Positions 26,309-36,116 of a DNA stretch of 64,000 bases are shown here, piece after piece. The DNA is taken from assembly GCF_002532535.1 (NCBI RefSeq), contig NZ_NQWI01000008.1:1-64000 (forward strand). The letters are read 5' to 3'. The first letter of the stretch is position 1; each line of letters begins with the position of its first letter. A model generated the notes under the pieces. It ran no database searches. It saw only the letters and a list, made by a program, of their open reading frames with translations, and had not been told where the DNA came from. The stretch is from Candidatus Viridilinea mediisalina (lineage in GTDB: Bacteria; Chloroflexota; Chloroflexia; Chloroflexales; Chloroflexaceae). A program made the translations under genes and the position numbers.

Positions 26309-27733
26309 CTACTTTATCATCGTGCGCGGATCGGTAACACAGCCGGTAACGGCGGCAGCGGCAGCGGTGAGCGGACTGGCCAGGAGGGTGCGCGCCCCAG
26401 GGCCTTGACGCCCGACGAAGTTGCGGTTGGAGCTACTGATCGCATATTTTCCAGGGGGCACTTTATCATCATTCATGCCCAAGCAGGCGCTACACCCCGC
26501 TTCGCGCCACTCGGCCCCTGCTGCCGTGAAAATGGCATCAAGGCCCTCCTCTTCGGCTTGGCGCTTGACGCGCTGGCTCCCGGGGACCACCAGAACCCGT
26601 ACTCCTGCGGCTACTTTGCGATCCTTCATAAGCGCCGCAGCGGTACGCAGATCACTGATCCGCGAGTTGGTACACGAACCCAAAAAGACCACGTCAATCG
26701 GATGGCCCAAGAGTGGCCGCCCGGGTTCAAAGCCCATATAGGCCAAGGCCGCATCAAGAGCTTGACGGCTGGGCGCATCGGGCATGTCGGCCAGGGTGGG
26801 CACTGGTGCATCAATCGGGATACCCATGGCTGGATTGGTGCCGTAGGTAATCATTGGGGCCAAATGGTTGGCATCAAGCGTCATCTCTCGATCAAACTGT
26901 GCGCCCTCATCGCTTGGCAAACGACGCCAGCGCGCCACGGCTGCATCAAAGGCGGCACCCTGCGGCGCATAGGGCCGTCCGGCCACATAGGCAAACGTGG
27001 TCTCATCGGGTGCCACCATGCCAGCACGCGCCCCACCTTCAATACTCATATTGCAGATGGTCATACGCTCCTCCATCGAGAGCGCCCGAATGGCCGAGCC
27101 CATATACTCAAAGACATGGCCCGTACCGCCACCTACGCCATACTTCGCAATCAGGGCCAAAATGATGTCCTTCGCCCCTACACCCGCCTGCAACTGGCCC
27201 TCCACGCGCACCGCGCAGGTCTTCGGTTGATACTGCAACAGGCACTGGGTTGCCAGCACATGGCCCACCTCGGAAGTACCAATCCCAAAGGCCAGCGCCC
27301 CAAAGGCCCCATGGGTACTCGTATGGCTATCGCCACAGACAATCGTCATACCGGGCTGGGTCAAGCCCTGTTCCGGCCCAATCACATGGACAATCCCTTG
27401 GTTCAAACTCCCCAATTCAAAGAGGGTAATCCCAAACTCAGCACAATTCTTACGCAACTGATCAAGCTGATTAATCGCCTGGGGGTCAATCACCGGAATG
27501 ATCCCCAAGGCATTCCGGGGAGTTGTTGGGGTACTATGATCCATCGTGCCTAAGGTGCGATCAGGGCGGCGCACCTTCAAACCACGCTGGCGCAGTTCAC
27601 TAAAGGCTTGGGGTGATGTCACCTCGTGGATCAGATGCAGATCAATATAGAGTACTGCCGGAGTATCCGAGCTTTCGGGGCGCACCACATGGGCGTCCCA
27701 CACCTTCTCAAAGAGCGTCTTTGGGCTACTCAT
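26309..27733 (-). CDS. leuC: 3-isopropylmalate dehydratase, large subunit
   Basis: A 474-aa aconitase-family subunit. It has [21 protein letters not shown], the cluster ligands in [15 protein letters not shown] and CSACLGMND, and [21 protein letters not shown] near the C-terminus. The ATG at 27733 ([13 protein letters not shown]) is the family start; the frame upstream lies in intergenic DNA. No T-box or leader peptide was recognised before it. It forms the isomerase with LeuD. Confidence 0.95.
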   Translation of the reverse strand: MSSPKTLFEKVWDAHVVRPESSDTPAVLYIDLHLIHEVTSPQAFSELRQRGLKVRRPDRTLGTMDHSTPTTPRNALGIIPVIDPQAINQLDQLRKNCAEFGITLFELGSLNQGIVHVIGPEQGLTQPGMTIVCGDSHTSTHGAFGALAFGIGTSEVGHVLATQCLLQYQPKTCAVRVEGQLQAGVGAKDIILALIAKYGVGGGTGHVFEYMGSAIRALSMEERMTICNMSIEGGARAGMVAPDETTFAYVAGRPYAPQGAAFDAAVARWRRLPSDEGAQFDREMTLDANHLAPMITYGTNPAMGIPIDAPVPTLADMPDAPSRQALDAALAYMGFEPGRPLLGHPIDVVFLGSCTNSRISDLRTAAALMKDRKVAAGVRVLVVPGSQRVKRQAEEEGLDAIFTAAGAEWREAGCSACLGMNDDKVPPGKYAISSSNRNFVGRQGPGARTLLASPLTAAAAAVTGCVTDPRTMIK

Positions 27734-27919
27734 CGCGTCAACCTTACAAGGGTAAGCATACGTTCTCAAACCATCCGCAAGGGATCATACCACAAAACCC
27801 ATAGATGCGGTAAAATAATAGGAATTATGAGTTTGCGCGTTCCGATAGCGGTAGCCCTATGCTACGTGTGCATGACACTGGCTGCGCCCAACCCGCAATG
27901 ACCAACTATAAGGATTTGC

Positions 27920-30235
27920 ATGGCTAAAGCAAAAAAGAATAAAGCCAAACAATCGAAGCAACGCTCGCCCCAGCCAGTGAACCAACGTGAGCGAGCGATG
28001 TGCGCCTTTCAGTCGGGCAATTTTAACGAGGCGTTACGCATCTTGGAGTTGCAGTATGAGCACGATCCGAGCGTAGGCCCCCTGATTGCCGAGACGCTCT
28101 TGCGGCGCACCTTAAGCCCGAGCAAGATTGATGCTGTGGCCGATCTGCGCCGAGCCTTGGAGTTGGTGCCCAACGATCTCAGCTATACGTTTCACTTGGG
28201 GCGCTTGCTACACCATGATGGCGATTATGCGGCAGCCGAGGCGTATTATCGTGAAGTCTTAGCCCAAGACCCCAACCATGAAGCAGCGGCGCGGCTGTTG
28301 GTCTTGCTGAAGCTTGAGCAAAACCCACAGACGGAGGTAAGCCAACTGCCCTATCTGTCGCCCGCAATTGAAAAGTGGCTCGCTCCGGCCCATGCGCTCC
28401 TGCACAAGCAGCCATTCGCGCACGATACGAGCCCCTTGGGTATGTTGTGGCAGGGCTTATTTCAGCTTGCGGCGGGCGATCCGGCGGCAACCAAGAGCCT
28501 GGCTGATGACCGTAGTCTGCCGAGTGCGGCGTTGCACCGCATCCGCCGCCACTACCGCGGCTTGGCTGCGGCGGCGGCGGGTGATCTGGCCACGGCCCAG
28601 AAGCACTGGACCCAACTCTTCGATACGGGCGCACGGCCCCCCGGCCTTGAGGCCCAACTCTCGTGGTTGCTCTACGAGCAACTGCTTGAGCTCTGGGAGA
28701 ACGAAAAATATCAAGAGGCAGCGGAATTGGCGAAACGTTGGCAAACGTTGAAGGGTAGTGCGGCCTTTGATGAACTCCGGGTACTGGCGCTCGACCGAGC
28801 GGCCCATCTGCATGTCGCTCAACGCGAATGGCCTCAGGCAATCCAAAACTGGCAAGCAGCGCGCGAGATCGTCGGCAATAGCCAAGCCAAAAGCTTGGGT
28901 TCGCCCCGCCCGTTGTTGCATAATCTGGCCCTTGCCTACGAACAGCTTGAGCATTGGAATGATGCTGCTGAAAACTGGCGGGCCCTGCTGCGTTTTCGTC
29001 CACGTAAGCGCAACGATACCGATGAAACGCTCGAGAACAAACGCTGGGCTTGGGTGCGTAAACGGCTGATCAAATGCTACCACAATGCCGATAACCCCGA
29101 AGAAGCTATTAATATCTTCCGCCAGATGATCAAAGCGGAACCGGATGATATCGATCTGCGCTTGGATCTGGCTTCAGCCCTCTACGACAATAAACAGGAT
29201 GCTGCTGCCAAGAAGGAACTGAAACGGGCATTGCAGATCGAACCTCACCATCCCGAAGCGACCGTGCGCTATGCCATGATGCTGTCCGATGCGTGGCAAA
29301 TGGCTGAAGCACAACGACTCGTGAAACTGATGGTCAACCACCACGCCGACAACCCAGACGCACGGCGTAAGGCTGGCGAAGTGTGTGCCTACTGTGCCAA
29401 TGAGTATATTCGTTATGGCAATCTCCACCTGGCCCATAACGCCTTTGTCGAAGCGGAGCAGCACGATCCGACCAATGGCATCTATCCGATCCAACAGGCG
29501 CGTATGCTCTTCTTCCTCAAGCGCCCGGTTGATGTCGCAGCCAAGATCAACCACGCCCTTGAGCTTGAGAGTAAACGCGTTCAGGTGTGGCAACTTGCCC
29601 TTGAAACATGGCTGATCATAAAGGACATCGCGCAAGCAGAGGCGCTATGGCCGCGCTATCGCCAAATCTGCAACCCTAGTGCCCAGCAGATCCGCGACAT
29701 AAGCATAGGCATTCTGGTTAAGATTATTCCGCCGCCCTCTGATCGGCTGTTGCGCTCAGGCGTGGCCCCCACACCCGTTGATACGCCTGAGGTTCGCTTT
29801 CTACACAACCTCATCCAAGAAGCGCTGGAGTTGAGTAACCACGATATCGCGCTCTACACACAAGTCATTGAGGTCATGCTGCTGCCCTTGTATGAACATG
29901 CGCTCCACTTCGCCGAACAAGCCTTAGAGCACCACCCCAACGACCCCGCGTTGCTGCTCAATAAGAGCATAGCCCTGAGTTTGTGCAACCGCACCCAAGA
30001 CGCGAAGGCGGTCTTGCAACAAGCAGGCCAGTTGGCGCGTAAACAGGGCCGCGCCGACATCCAAGCTCAGGTGCGCGATATACGCCCGATGATTGGTACG
30101 CCGGAACTGGTGCGCTATTTGAGTATGCCTATTACCGGCGGGTTTGATGATACCATGTTCGATCTTGATGATCTTGATGATCTTGATGAGATTGATCTCA
30201 AAGAGCTTGAGAAGATGCTCAAAGATATGCTCTAG
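27920..30235 (+). CDS. TPR-repeat protein of the chaperone cluster
   Basis: A 771-aa soluble protein. The N-terminus is Lys-rich (AKAKKNKAKQSKQR). Tetratricopeptide repeats run through most of the length, for example FNEALRILELQYEHDPS, YAAAEAYYREVLAQDPN, PEEAINIFRQMIKAEPDD and AKKELKRALQIEPHHPEA. A very acidic tail (DDLDDLDDLDEIDLKELEKML) follows. No enzyme motif is seen. It sits 14 bp before a J-like protein and then GrpE- and Hsp70-like genes, so it is probably a scaffold or client adaptor for that chaperone set. AAGGA lies before the ATG. Confidence 0.8.
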   Translation: MAKAKKNKAKQSKQRSPQPVNQRERAMCAFQSGNFNEALRILELQYEHDPSVGPLIAETLLRRTLSPSKIDAVADLRRALELVPNDLSYTFHLGRLLHHDGDYAAAEAYYREVLAQDPNHEAAARLLVLLKLEQNPQTEVSQLPYLSPAIEKWLAPAHALLHKQPFAHDTSPLGMLWQGLFQLAAGDPAATKSLADDRSLPSAALHRIRRHYRGLAAAAAGDLATAQKHWTQLFDTGARPPGLEAQLSWLLYEQLLELWENEKYQEAAELAKRWQTLKGSAAFDELRVLALDRAAHLHVAQREWPQAIQNWQAAREIVGNSQAKSLGSPRPLLHNLALAYEQLEHWNDAAENWRALLRFRPRKRNDTDETLENKRWAWVRKRLIKCYHNADNPEEAINIFRQMIKAEPDDIDLRLDLASALYDNKQDAAAKKELKRALQIEPHHPEATVRYAMMLSDAWQMAEAQRLVKLMVNHHADNPDARRKAGEVCAYCANEYIRYGNLHLAHNAFVEAEQHDPTNGIYPIQQARMLFFLKRPVDVAAKINHALELESKRVQVWQLALETWLIIKDIAQAEALWPRYRQICNPSAQQIRDISIGILVKIIPPPSDRLLRSGVAPTPVDTPEVRFLHNLIQEALELSNHDIALYTQVIEVMLLPLYEHALHFAEQALEHHPNDPALLLNKSIALSLCNRTQDAKAVLQQAGQLARKQGRADIQAQVRDIRPMIGTPELVRYLSMPITGGFDDTMFDLDDLDDLDEIDLKELEKMLKDML

Positions 30236-30249
30236 GAAGGGTTTGACTG

Positions 30250-30600
30250 ATGAGTACGGTGTTGCAAGAAAACCCCTATGCTATCCTGGGGGTCAACCGC
30301 GATGCTCCGGCTGATGAGATCAAGCGGGCCTACTTTACGCTCGTGCGCGCCAATCCGCCGGAACGCAATCCGGTTGAGTTTAAGCGCATCCGTGCTGCCT
30401 ATGAGTTGCTGCGTGACCCCGCGAAGCAGGTCGAAACCGATCTGCAACTGCTGCAACTCTGGCCAGAACCGGCACGCCGTAAGCGTACCCCGAAGCCCAG
30501 TTTTGTGCCGCAAACCGATGATATTTTGGCGGTACTCCGCGCAAGTAGCGACCTAGAACGCTCTGATTGGCGTGAACACTACAAGAAGATGGAATGGTAA
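30250..30600 (+). CDS. J-domain-like protein with degenerate HPD motif
   Basis: A 116-aa protein whose first 65 residues match a J domain (NPYAILGVNRDAPADEIKRAYF...EFKRIRAAYELLRDP). The loop that should hold His-Pro-Asp reads NPP at about residues 35-37, so the residues that trigger Hsp70 ATPase activity are not conserved. No zinc or C-terminal substrate domain is present. It overlaps the following GrpE-like reading frame (ATG at 30594). It may dock on the adjacent Hsp70 without stimulating it; this is inference. Confidence 0.8.
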   Translation: MSTVLQENPYAILGVNRDAPADEIKRAYFTLVRANPPERNPVEFKRIRAAYELLRDPAKQVETDLQLLQLWPEPARRKRTPKPSFVPQTDDILAVLRASSDLERSDWREHYKKMEW

Positions 30601-30602
30601 CT

Positions 30603-31274
30603 ATGTCCGATCAGGCTACGTTGGAAGTGTCCGAAAAGTTGGATGCACTGCAAGCAACGATTGCGGCCCTTGAAAAGCAGATCGGGCGGGCCGGACGAGA
30701 ACAACTGAAAGCGAATGCGATTGCCGAGCGCCAAGCCGATCAGTTGGCTGATGCGCTGCAGGTGCTGCAAGCGGCTGAAACACGCCGCGCAACCGATCTC
30801 GATGCGTTGCATGAGCAGCAACGCAAAATGGTTGCTGAAGCGCGCCTCGAGGTTGCACGGGCGATCTTTCCAAGCGTTGATGGCCTTGATGAGGCGCTCC
30901 GCGCCGGGCATGTTATGCTCGATCACGCGGTACGCCAAGAGAGTGCAGAATCGCTGTTGCAACGCCTACTCTTGGGCAATAGCAACAATAAATCTGAACT
31001 GGAAGCAACCCTGAAACCGTGGTTGGAGGGGTTGATGATGGTGCGCCGCCGTCTGCTTGATGCGCTCGCCAATGAAGGCATTAGCGCGATTGAGACCGAA
31101 GGGCAACCTTTCGATCCGCGTCTCCATATTGCCGTTGAAGCAAGCATTGATCCCGCCCCGCCCGGTACGATCCTGCAAGTCTTGCGCCGTGGCTTCGTGG
31201 CGGGCGAGCGCGTCCTCCGCCCGGCTGAAGTGATTGTCGCAACCGCCCCCGCTGAAAAGAGCGTAGCGCTCTGA
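30603..31274 (+). CDS. GrpE-like nucleotide exchange factor
   Basis: A 223-aa protein with a long N-terminal coiled coil (about 5-85) and a GrpE C-terminal beta domain with FDPRLHIAVEASIDPAPPGTI, VLRRGFVAGERVLRPAEVIVA. The region EARLEVARAIFPSVDGLDEAL corresponds to the helical bundle. The start could also be the ATG at 30594, which overlaps the J-like stop. It is more divergent than housekeeping GrpE and lies beside an Hsp70-like gene, so it probably serves that one. Confidence 0.85.
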   Translation: MSDQATLEVSEKLDALQATIAALEKQIGRAGREQLKANAIAERQADQLADALQVLQAAETRRATDLDALHEQQRKMVAEARLEVARAIFPSVDGLDEALRAGHVMLDHAVRQESAESLLQRLLLGNSNNKSELEATLKPWLEGLMMVRRRLLDALANEGISAIETEGQPFDPRLHIAVEASIDPAPPGTILQVLRRGFVAGERVLRPAEVIVATAPAEKSVAL

Positions 31275-31309
31275 TCGCTTGGGTGCGCGGAGTTTTGCAC
31301 GATCACCCT

Positions 31310-31376
31310 CATTCCTGTATCCTATCTCCTCATTCCTGTATCCTATCTCCTATCTCCTGTATCCTACCTTCTAAGG
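31310..31376. repeat. TCCTATC-type heptamer array
   Basis: Units of tcctatc, tcctgta and tcctcat are repeated about seven times between the grpE-like and hsp70-like genes, ending at the AAGGAG of the latter. Confidence 0.6.
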
Positions 31377-31383
31377 AGTATCT

Positions 31384-33150
31384 ATGAGCCTGATTATAGG
31401 CATTGACCTGGGCACTACCTTTTCTGCTGTTGGCATCGTTCGTGATGGCAAGCCCGAAATTGTGCCTGTGGGCGATGAGCATATTATGCCTTCGGTGGTT
31501 GGCCTTGGCCCCGACGGCGGGTTGCTGGTTGGTGCGCCTGCACGCAACCAGTACGCCCTCTATCCCGACCGCACCGTGCGCTCGATTAAGCGCCAAATGG
31601 GCGAGCAGACGACGGTACATTTGGGTGAGCAGGCGTATACCCCACCACAAATCTCGGCCCTGATTCTGCGTGAACTGCACCGCGCTGCCGAGGCTCAACT
31701 GGGCCAAAAGGTTGAACGGGCGGTCATTACCGTGCCCGCCTATTTCTCCGATGCAGCACGCCAAGCCACCCGCGAAGCCGGTGAAGTTGCTGGCCTCGTG
31801 GTTGAACGGATTATCAATGAGCCGACCGCCGCAGCCTTGGCCTATGGGCTCGATCGTAGCGACCAACGCCAACTCGTGGCGGTCTACGATCTCGGCGGGG
31901 GCACCTTCGATGTCTCGATCATCGAACTGGACAGCGGTGTGGTTGAGGTGCGTGCGAGCCACGGGAATACCCAATTAGGTGGCGACGATTTTGATGAGCG
32001 ACTGCGCGAGATTCTGGTAGCTCGCTTTGAAGAAGCCCACGGCGTCAGCCCCCGTGACGACCGGCGGGCGATGGCGCGGCTGCTGCGTGCCGCTGAGGAT
32101 GCGAAGGTGACCCTCTCCTCCCGGCCTATGGTGCGCGTCCAAGAAGAGTACCTCTTGACTGTCGAGGGGCGTCCGCTCAACCTTGACGCCGAGGTGCAAC
32201 GCCACGAGTTTGAGGCGGCCATTCGTGATCTGCTCGATGGTACGGTTGATGCCCTTGATGCAGCCCTCAAGGATGCTGGCATCAGTAGCGACGAGCTCGA
32301 TAAGGTTCTCTTTGTCGGTGGGAGCACCCGTATCCCCTTGGTCTGGGAGATGGTACGCGAGCATACTGGCATCGAACCGGCGGTAGCAATCAACCCCGAT
32401 GAAGCGGTGGCGCTTGGTGCTGCCGTACAGGGTGCCATCATTGCAGGCGAACCACTCGATGCCATTCTGGTTGATGTGACGCCTCACTCATTGGGCATTG
32501 AGGTGGTTGAGTTTGATCTGCAAGGCCGCACGATTCCCGATCACTACAGTGTCCTCATTCCGCGCAACACCACCGTGCCCACTTCACGCGCCGAAACATA
32601 CGCTGGCGTCCATCCGGCCCAGACGGCGATCAACCTGAAGATCTACCAGGGCGAACATGCCATCGCCTCGCGCAACACCTTGCTGGGCGAATTCCTCTTT
32701 GACAACCTCAAGCCTGAAGCGCCCGGCTTGCCCCCCGCCATTGTTGTGCAGTTCGATTGTGACCTCAACGGCATCGTCAATATCTCGGCCCTAGACAAAG
32801 CCAGTGGCAAACAGGCCCAGACGAGCGTCCGCGCCGCCCATGCCCGCCTCTCGCCCGCCGAGATCGCAGGTGCGCGTGTGAGCCTTGAGCAACTCGAGCA
32901 GTTTGGCTGGGGCGAAGGGGCGCTTGAGGTCAGCGCAGAAGCCACTGCCCCCCAGTCACTTCAGTTGAGTACCGAAATCCTAGCGCTGCTTGCCCGGGCG
33001 CAACGCACCCTTGAGCAGCATCCCGGCCATCAGGGGCTCCTGGATGCGATTGCCGCCGTCGAAAACGCGGCCAATGCCGGTAACCAAGATGTGCTTGAGC
33101 AGGCGACTGAGGCGCTGATCGATCTGCTCTATGATCTGGAGGATGAGTAG
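31384..33150 (+). CDS. Hsp70-family (DnaK-like) chaperone
   Basis: A 588-aa protein. The nucleotide-binding domain is complete, with [29 protein letters not shown] and [11 protein letters not shown]. The substrate-binding beta domain follows ([10 protein letters not shown], then IYQGE...[10 protein letters not shown]). The helical lid is shorter than in DnaK and the EEVD-like end is missing; it ends LYDLEDE. It is therefore a specialised Hsp70, encoded with its own TPR, J-like and GrpE-like proteins. AAGGAG lies before the ATG. Confidence 0.92.
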   Translation: MSLIIGIDLGTTFSAVGIVRDGKPEIVPVGDEHIMPSVVGLGPDGGLLVGAPARNQYALYPDRTVRSIKRQMGEQTTVHLGEQAYTPPQISALILRELHRAAEAQLGQKVERAVITVPAYFSDAARQATREAGEVAGLVVERIINEPTAAALAYGLDRSDQRQLVAVYDLGGGTFDVSIIELDSGVVEVRASHGNTQLGGDDFDERLREILVARFEEAHGVSPRDDRRAMARLLRAAEDAKVTLSSRPMVRVQEEYLLTVEGRPLNLDAEVQRHEFEAAIRDLLDGTVDALDAALKDAGISSDELDKVLFVGGSTRIPLVWEMVREHTGIEPAVAINPDEAVALGAAVQGAIIAGEPLDAILVDVTPHSLGIEVVEFDLQGRTIPDHYSVLIPRNTTVPTSRAETYAGVHPAQTAINLKIYQGEHAIASRNTLLGEFLFDNLKPEAPGLPPAIVVQFDCDLNGIVNISALDKASGKQAQTSVRAAHARLSPAEIAGARVSLEQLEQFGWGEGALEVSAEATAPQSLQLSTEILALLARAQRTLEQHPGHQGLLDAIAAVENAANAGNQDVLEQATEALIDLLYDLEDE

Positions 33151-33220
33151 AATTATGGGATAGAACCTCCCCCGGAGGGGGAGTGGGGAAGGCGTAGCCG
33201 CCCCCGCATAACCTTTTCCC

Positions 33221-33255
33221 TTGCGTGTTGGCGGCTACGCCGCCAACACGCAAGA
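33221..33255. promoter_or_regulatory. GGCGGC-core palindrome just before a response-regulator gene
   Basis: TTGCGTGTTGGCGGC / GCCGCCAACACGCAA surrounds a TAC loop and ends 18 nt before the start codon at 33273. It is one of a family placed close to gene starts. Confidence 0.45.
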
Positions 33256-33272
33256 GAAAACAGGAGTACCTC

Positions 33273-34646
33273 ATGACAACGACGTTGGCCGGGGGCGTGG
33301 TTTTGATCGCCGATGATGAGGAACCCATCCTCGATCTGTTGCGCGACATCCTGGAGCCTGAAGGGGCCAGCGTGCGTACTGCCCGTTCGGGCCGCGAGGC
33401 TTTGGCTGCACTTGAGGCCGAAGAGCCTGATGTGGCAATCTTTGATGTGCGGATGCCCCCGCCCGACGGCTTGACACTTTTGAAAACCTTGCGTGAACGG
33501 GGTATTGATCTGCCAGTGTTGATCATTACCGCTCAGGACTCCTCAACCATGACGATTGAGGCTATGCAGCGTGGGGCTTATGACTACCTGGGGAAACCGT
33601 TCGATCCCGACGAGATTCTGCATACGGTTCAGCGTGCGCTCGAACACCGCCGTCTGACCCGGCGCGTGCTTGATCTTGAGCGCCAGTTTAGCCAAGATCC
33701 ACGTGACATCCTGATCGGGCGTAGTGGGCCGATGCAGCATGTCTATAAGCTGATTGGGCGCGTGGCCGGCAGTGATGCCACTGTGCTGATTACTGGCGAG
33801 AGTGGTACCGGCAAGGAGTTGGTGGCCCATGTGTTGCACCGCAACTCTGCCCGGCGCGAGGGGCCCTTCATTGCCGTGAACTGTGCGGCCCTACCCGAAA
33901 CGCTGCTGGAGAGTGAACTCTTTGGCCACGAAAAGGGCGCGTTTACCGGCGCAATGGCCCAACGTAAAGGCCGCTTCGAGCAGGCTGCCAAAGGCTCCAT
34001 CTTCCTCGACGAGATTGGTGAGGTGAGCCCCACCACCCAGAAGAAGTTGCTGCGCGTGCTGCAAGAGCGCACCTTCGAGCGCGTGGGCGGGAACGCGCTG
34101 CTCAAGGCCAATGTGCGCGTCATTGCCGCCACCAACCGCGACCTGATCGAGGGGGCGCGGGCGGGCAACTTCCGCGAAGACCTCTACTACCGCTTAAATG
34201 TGGTCAACATCCATATGCCCGCACTGCGCGAGCGCAACGATGATATTCCCCTGCTCATCGATCACTTCTTGCGAAAACACCGCTTCGGTGGCGGCGAAGC
34301 GGCCCCCATCTCCGACGCCGCGATGGAGTTGCTCCAAAACCATGCCTGGCCAGGCAATGTACGCCAACTCGAAAACACCATTGAACGTGCAGTTGTCTTA
34401 GCTCAAGGCGGCTTAATTGGCCCTGAGCATCTCCTGCTTGATCGTACCCTCACCGTTCACGAACAGATGTTAGATAGCGCCCTGGCCCGTCTGCTCACGG
34501 TGGCACCGCTGCCCCAACTGCTTGAAGAGCTACGCGCCCGCCTCCTCACCTTAGCCCTCGAACGCTGCCACGGTGATCGTGCCGCCGCCGCCCGGATGCT
34601 GGGCATTAGCGAGGCGCTGTTTACCTCTGTGATGAGTGATGAGTGA
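33273..34646 (+). CDS. NtrC-family sigma-54-dependent response regulator
   Basis: A 457-aa protein. Receiver domain with phospho-acceptor Asp58 (VAIFDVRMPP), AAA+ domain with Walker A GESGTGKE, the sigma-54-contacting GAFTGA loop and Walker B IFLDEIGE, and a C-terminal Fis-type HTH (ERCHGDRAAAARMLGIS). The last helix reads SEALFTSVMSDE, which lacks the basic residues normal in the recognition helix, and its final codons lie in a TGAYGAG heptamer array. AGGAG precedes the ATG. No partner kinase or rpoN is nearby. It may regulate the chaperone cluster upstream. Confidence 0.88.
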   Translation: MTTTLAGGVVLIADDEEPILDLLRDILEPEGASVRTARSGREALAALEAEEPDVAIFDVRMPPPDGLTLLKTLRERGIDLPVLIITAQDSSTMTIEAMQRGAYDYLGKPFDPDEILHTVQRALEHRRLTRRVLDLERQFSQDPRDILIGRSGPMQHVYKLIGRVAGSDATVLITGESGTGKELVAHVLHRNSARREGPFIAVNCAALPETLLESELFGHEKGAFTGAMAQRKGRFEQAAKGSIFLDEIGEVSPTTQKKLLRVLQERTFERVGGNALLKANVRVIAATNRDLIEGARAGNFREDLYYRLNVVNIHMPALRERNDDIPLLIDHFLRKHRFGGGEAAPISDAAMELLQNHAWPGNVRQLENTIERAVVLAQGGLIGPEHLLLDRTLTVHEQMLDSALARLLTVAPLPQLLEELRARLLTLALERCHGDRAAAARMLGISEALFTSVMSDE

Positions 34647-34657
34647 CGAGTGACGAG
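34630..34657. repeat. TGAYGAG heptamer array (x4)
   Basis: TGATGAG, TGATGAG, TGACGAG and TGACGAG run across the 3' end of the regulator gene and supply its stop codon. GAGTGACGAG also occurs at the yigZ stop (53058-53067). Confidence 0.75.
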
Positions 34658-34707
34658 CAGGGCGCGTTTTGTCCTATTTCCTATTTCCTCGTTCCTGTAC
34701 TCTTCAT

Positions 34708-35889
34708 TTACATATTCGGCGCACGTTGCCCAAGGGTAACTTCAAGTACCTGCTCGTTCTCATCGCGGAGAACCGTGATACTAACGGTATCACCGGGGGC
34801 GTGACGCAGGAGCAATTGGCGTAGCGAGGTATTGTAATCGAGGCGTGCGCCATTCACAGCCACGATAATATCGCCATCACGGATACCAGCACGTTCAGCG
34901 GCACTACCTGGCTCAATCGCCGACTGACCAGTACGACCACTCTGGATGAGTGCCCCATTCTGCACGGGCAAACTCATCTCGGCGGCAAGATTGCCATCAA
35001 TCGTGACATAGCGCACACCTAAGAAGGGGTAGCGCACTTCGCCATTTTCAATCAACTGATCGGCCACATTGCGGAAGATGCTGCTAGGCACCGCAAAGCC
35101 AAGCCCTTCAACCGGGGCTGCGCCAAAACTGAGATCAAAGTCGTTGCGAACCACCAAGGTGTTGATCCCAACCACTTCGCCCTGCAAGTTGATCAGCGGG
35201 CCACCACTGTTGCCACTATTGATGGCCGCATCGGTCTGGATCAAACCCTCCATCGGGCCTACCGAGCGGTTGAGCGCACTCACAACCCCAGCCGTGACAC
35301 TGTTGCGGAAGTTGCCCAAGGGGCTCCCAATCGCCAGTACCGTCTCACCGGGCTGAAGTGTAGCCGCATCGCCCACAACCGCCACCGCAGGCAGCGCACC
35401 CTCCACACGGATTACCGCAATATCATTCAGCGGATCGGTACCAATGAGTTCCGCATCGCGGCGAGTATTGTCGGCAAAGACTACCGCAAGATCACGGCTG
35501 CCTTCCACCACATGGTTATTGGTAATAATATAGCCCTCATCACTCACAATCACGCCGCTGCCACTGCCGCGCCCCTGAGTGGAACGGTTGATCACCGTTA
35601 CTACGGCAGGGCCAACCTTTTGCACCGCTGCCACGGCACTCGACACCTCACCTGTTGTCGGCATGGGGGTGGGCAAGGGGGCAGGCGTTGCATCAGGACG
35701 CTGCGCGGCACTCGTTCCAGTCGTATGTGCGCTCGTCAACCATGGTTGAGCCGCGTTCAATTGGGCAATCTGCTGGTTGGTGATGTAGTAGGCTGCCGCT
35801 CCACCCGAAGCAGCCCCCCCAGCGACGCCAATAAAGATCCCGAGGAGCAGAATAGCGAGTAAAAGTAAAGGATTAGGTTTTCGTTCCAT
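34708..35889 (-). CDS. HtrA/DegP-type serine protease with PDZ domain
   Basis: A 393-aa protein. An N-terminal membrane anchor (about 8-36) is followed by a Pro-rich linker, a trypsin-like domain with His126 (NNHVV), Asp156 (NDIAVI) and Ser228 (NSGNSGGPL), and one PDZ domain (about 300-385). It should act outside the membrane in protein quality control. The ATG at 35889 gives a normal signal-anchor; the frame upstream is intergenic. It is convergent with the regulator gene. Confidence 0.93.
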   Translation of the reverse strand: MERKPNPLLLLAILLLGIFIGVAGGAASGGAAAYYITNQQIAQLNAAQPWLTSAHTTGTSAAQRPDATPAPLPTPMPTTGEVSSAVAAVQKVGPAVVTVINRSTQGRGSGSGVIVSDEGYIITNNHVVEGSRDLAVVFADNTRRDAELIGTDPLNDIAVIRVEGALPAVAVVGDAATLQPGETVLAIGSPLGNFRNSVTAGVVSALNRSVGPMEGLIQTDAAINSGNSGGPLINLQGEVVGINTLVVRNDFDLSFGAAPVEGLGFAVPSSIFRNVADQLIENGEVRYPFLGVRYVTIDGNLAAEMSLPVQNGALIQSGRTGQSAIEPGSAAERAGIRDGDIIVAVNGARLDYNTSLRQLLLRHAPGDTVSITVLRDENEQVLEVTLGQRAPNM

Positions 35890-35959
35890 TGTTACAACCA
35901 CTTCTAGGGGTGAGGGTTCGGGGTACACGATGCTCGCCCCGAAGCCCCGCACCTACATC

Positions 35960-36025
35960 ATACAGAAATGAGAAATGAGAAAATAGGTTTGCGGCATCAG
36001 GATGCGCTGAATGCCACCAAGTACA
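35960..36025. repeat. Dispersed repeat, second copy of the 1790 block
   Basis: agaaatgagaaatgagaaaatagg is followed by gcggcatcaggatgcgctgaatg, as at 1790-1835. Nothing else was recognised in 35890-36116. Confidence 0.55.
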
Positions 36026-36116
36026 TGATGCCACACGAGCCTAAGCAGAATTTTAAGCCTACTTAAGAATTTGATGAGAGTACGCTCACGTGTCCACTAG
36101 CTTTTCAGCCAGCTTC

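Noticed and set aside
26405-27553. 382-aa plus-strand frame
   Set aside because: It is antisense to leuC.
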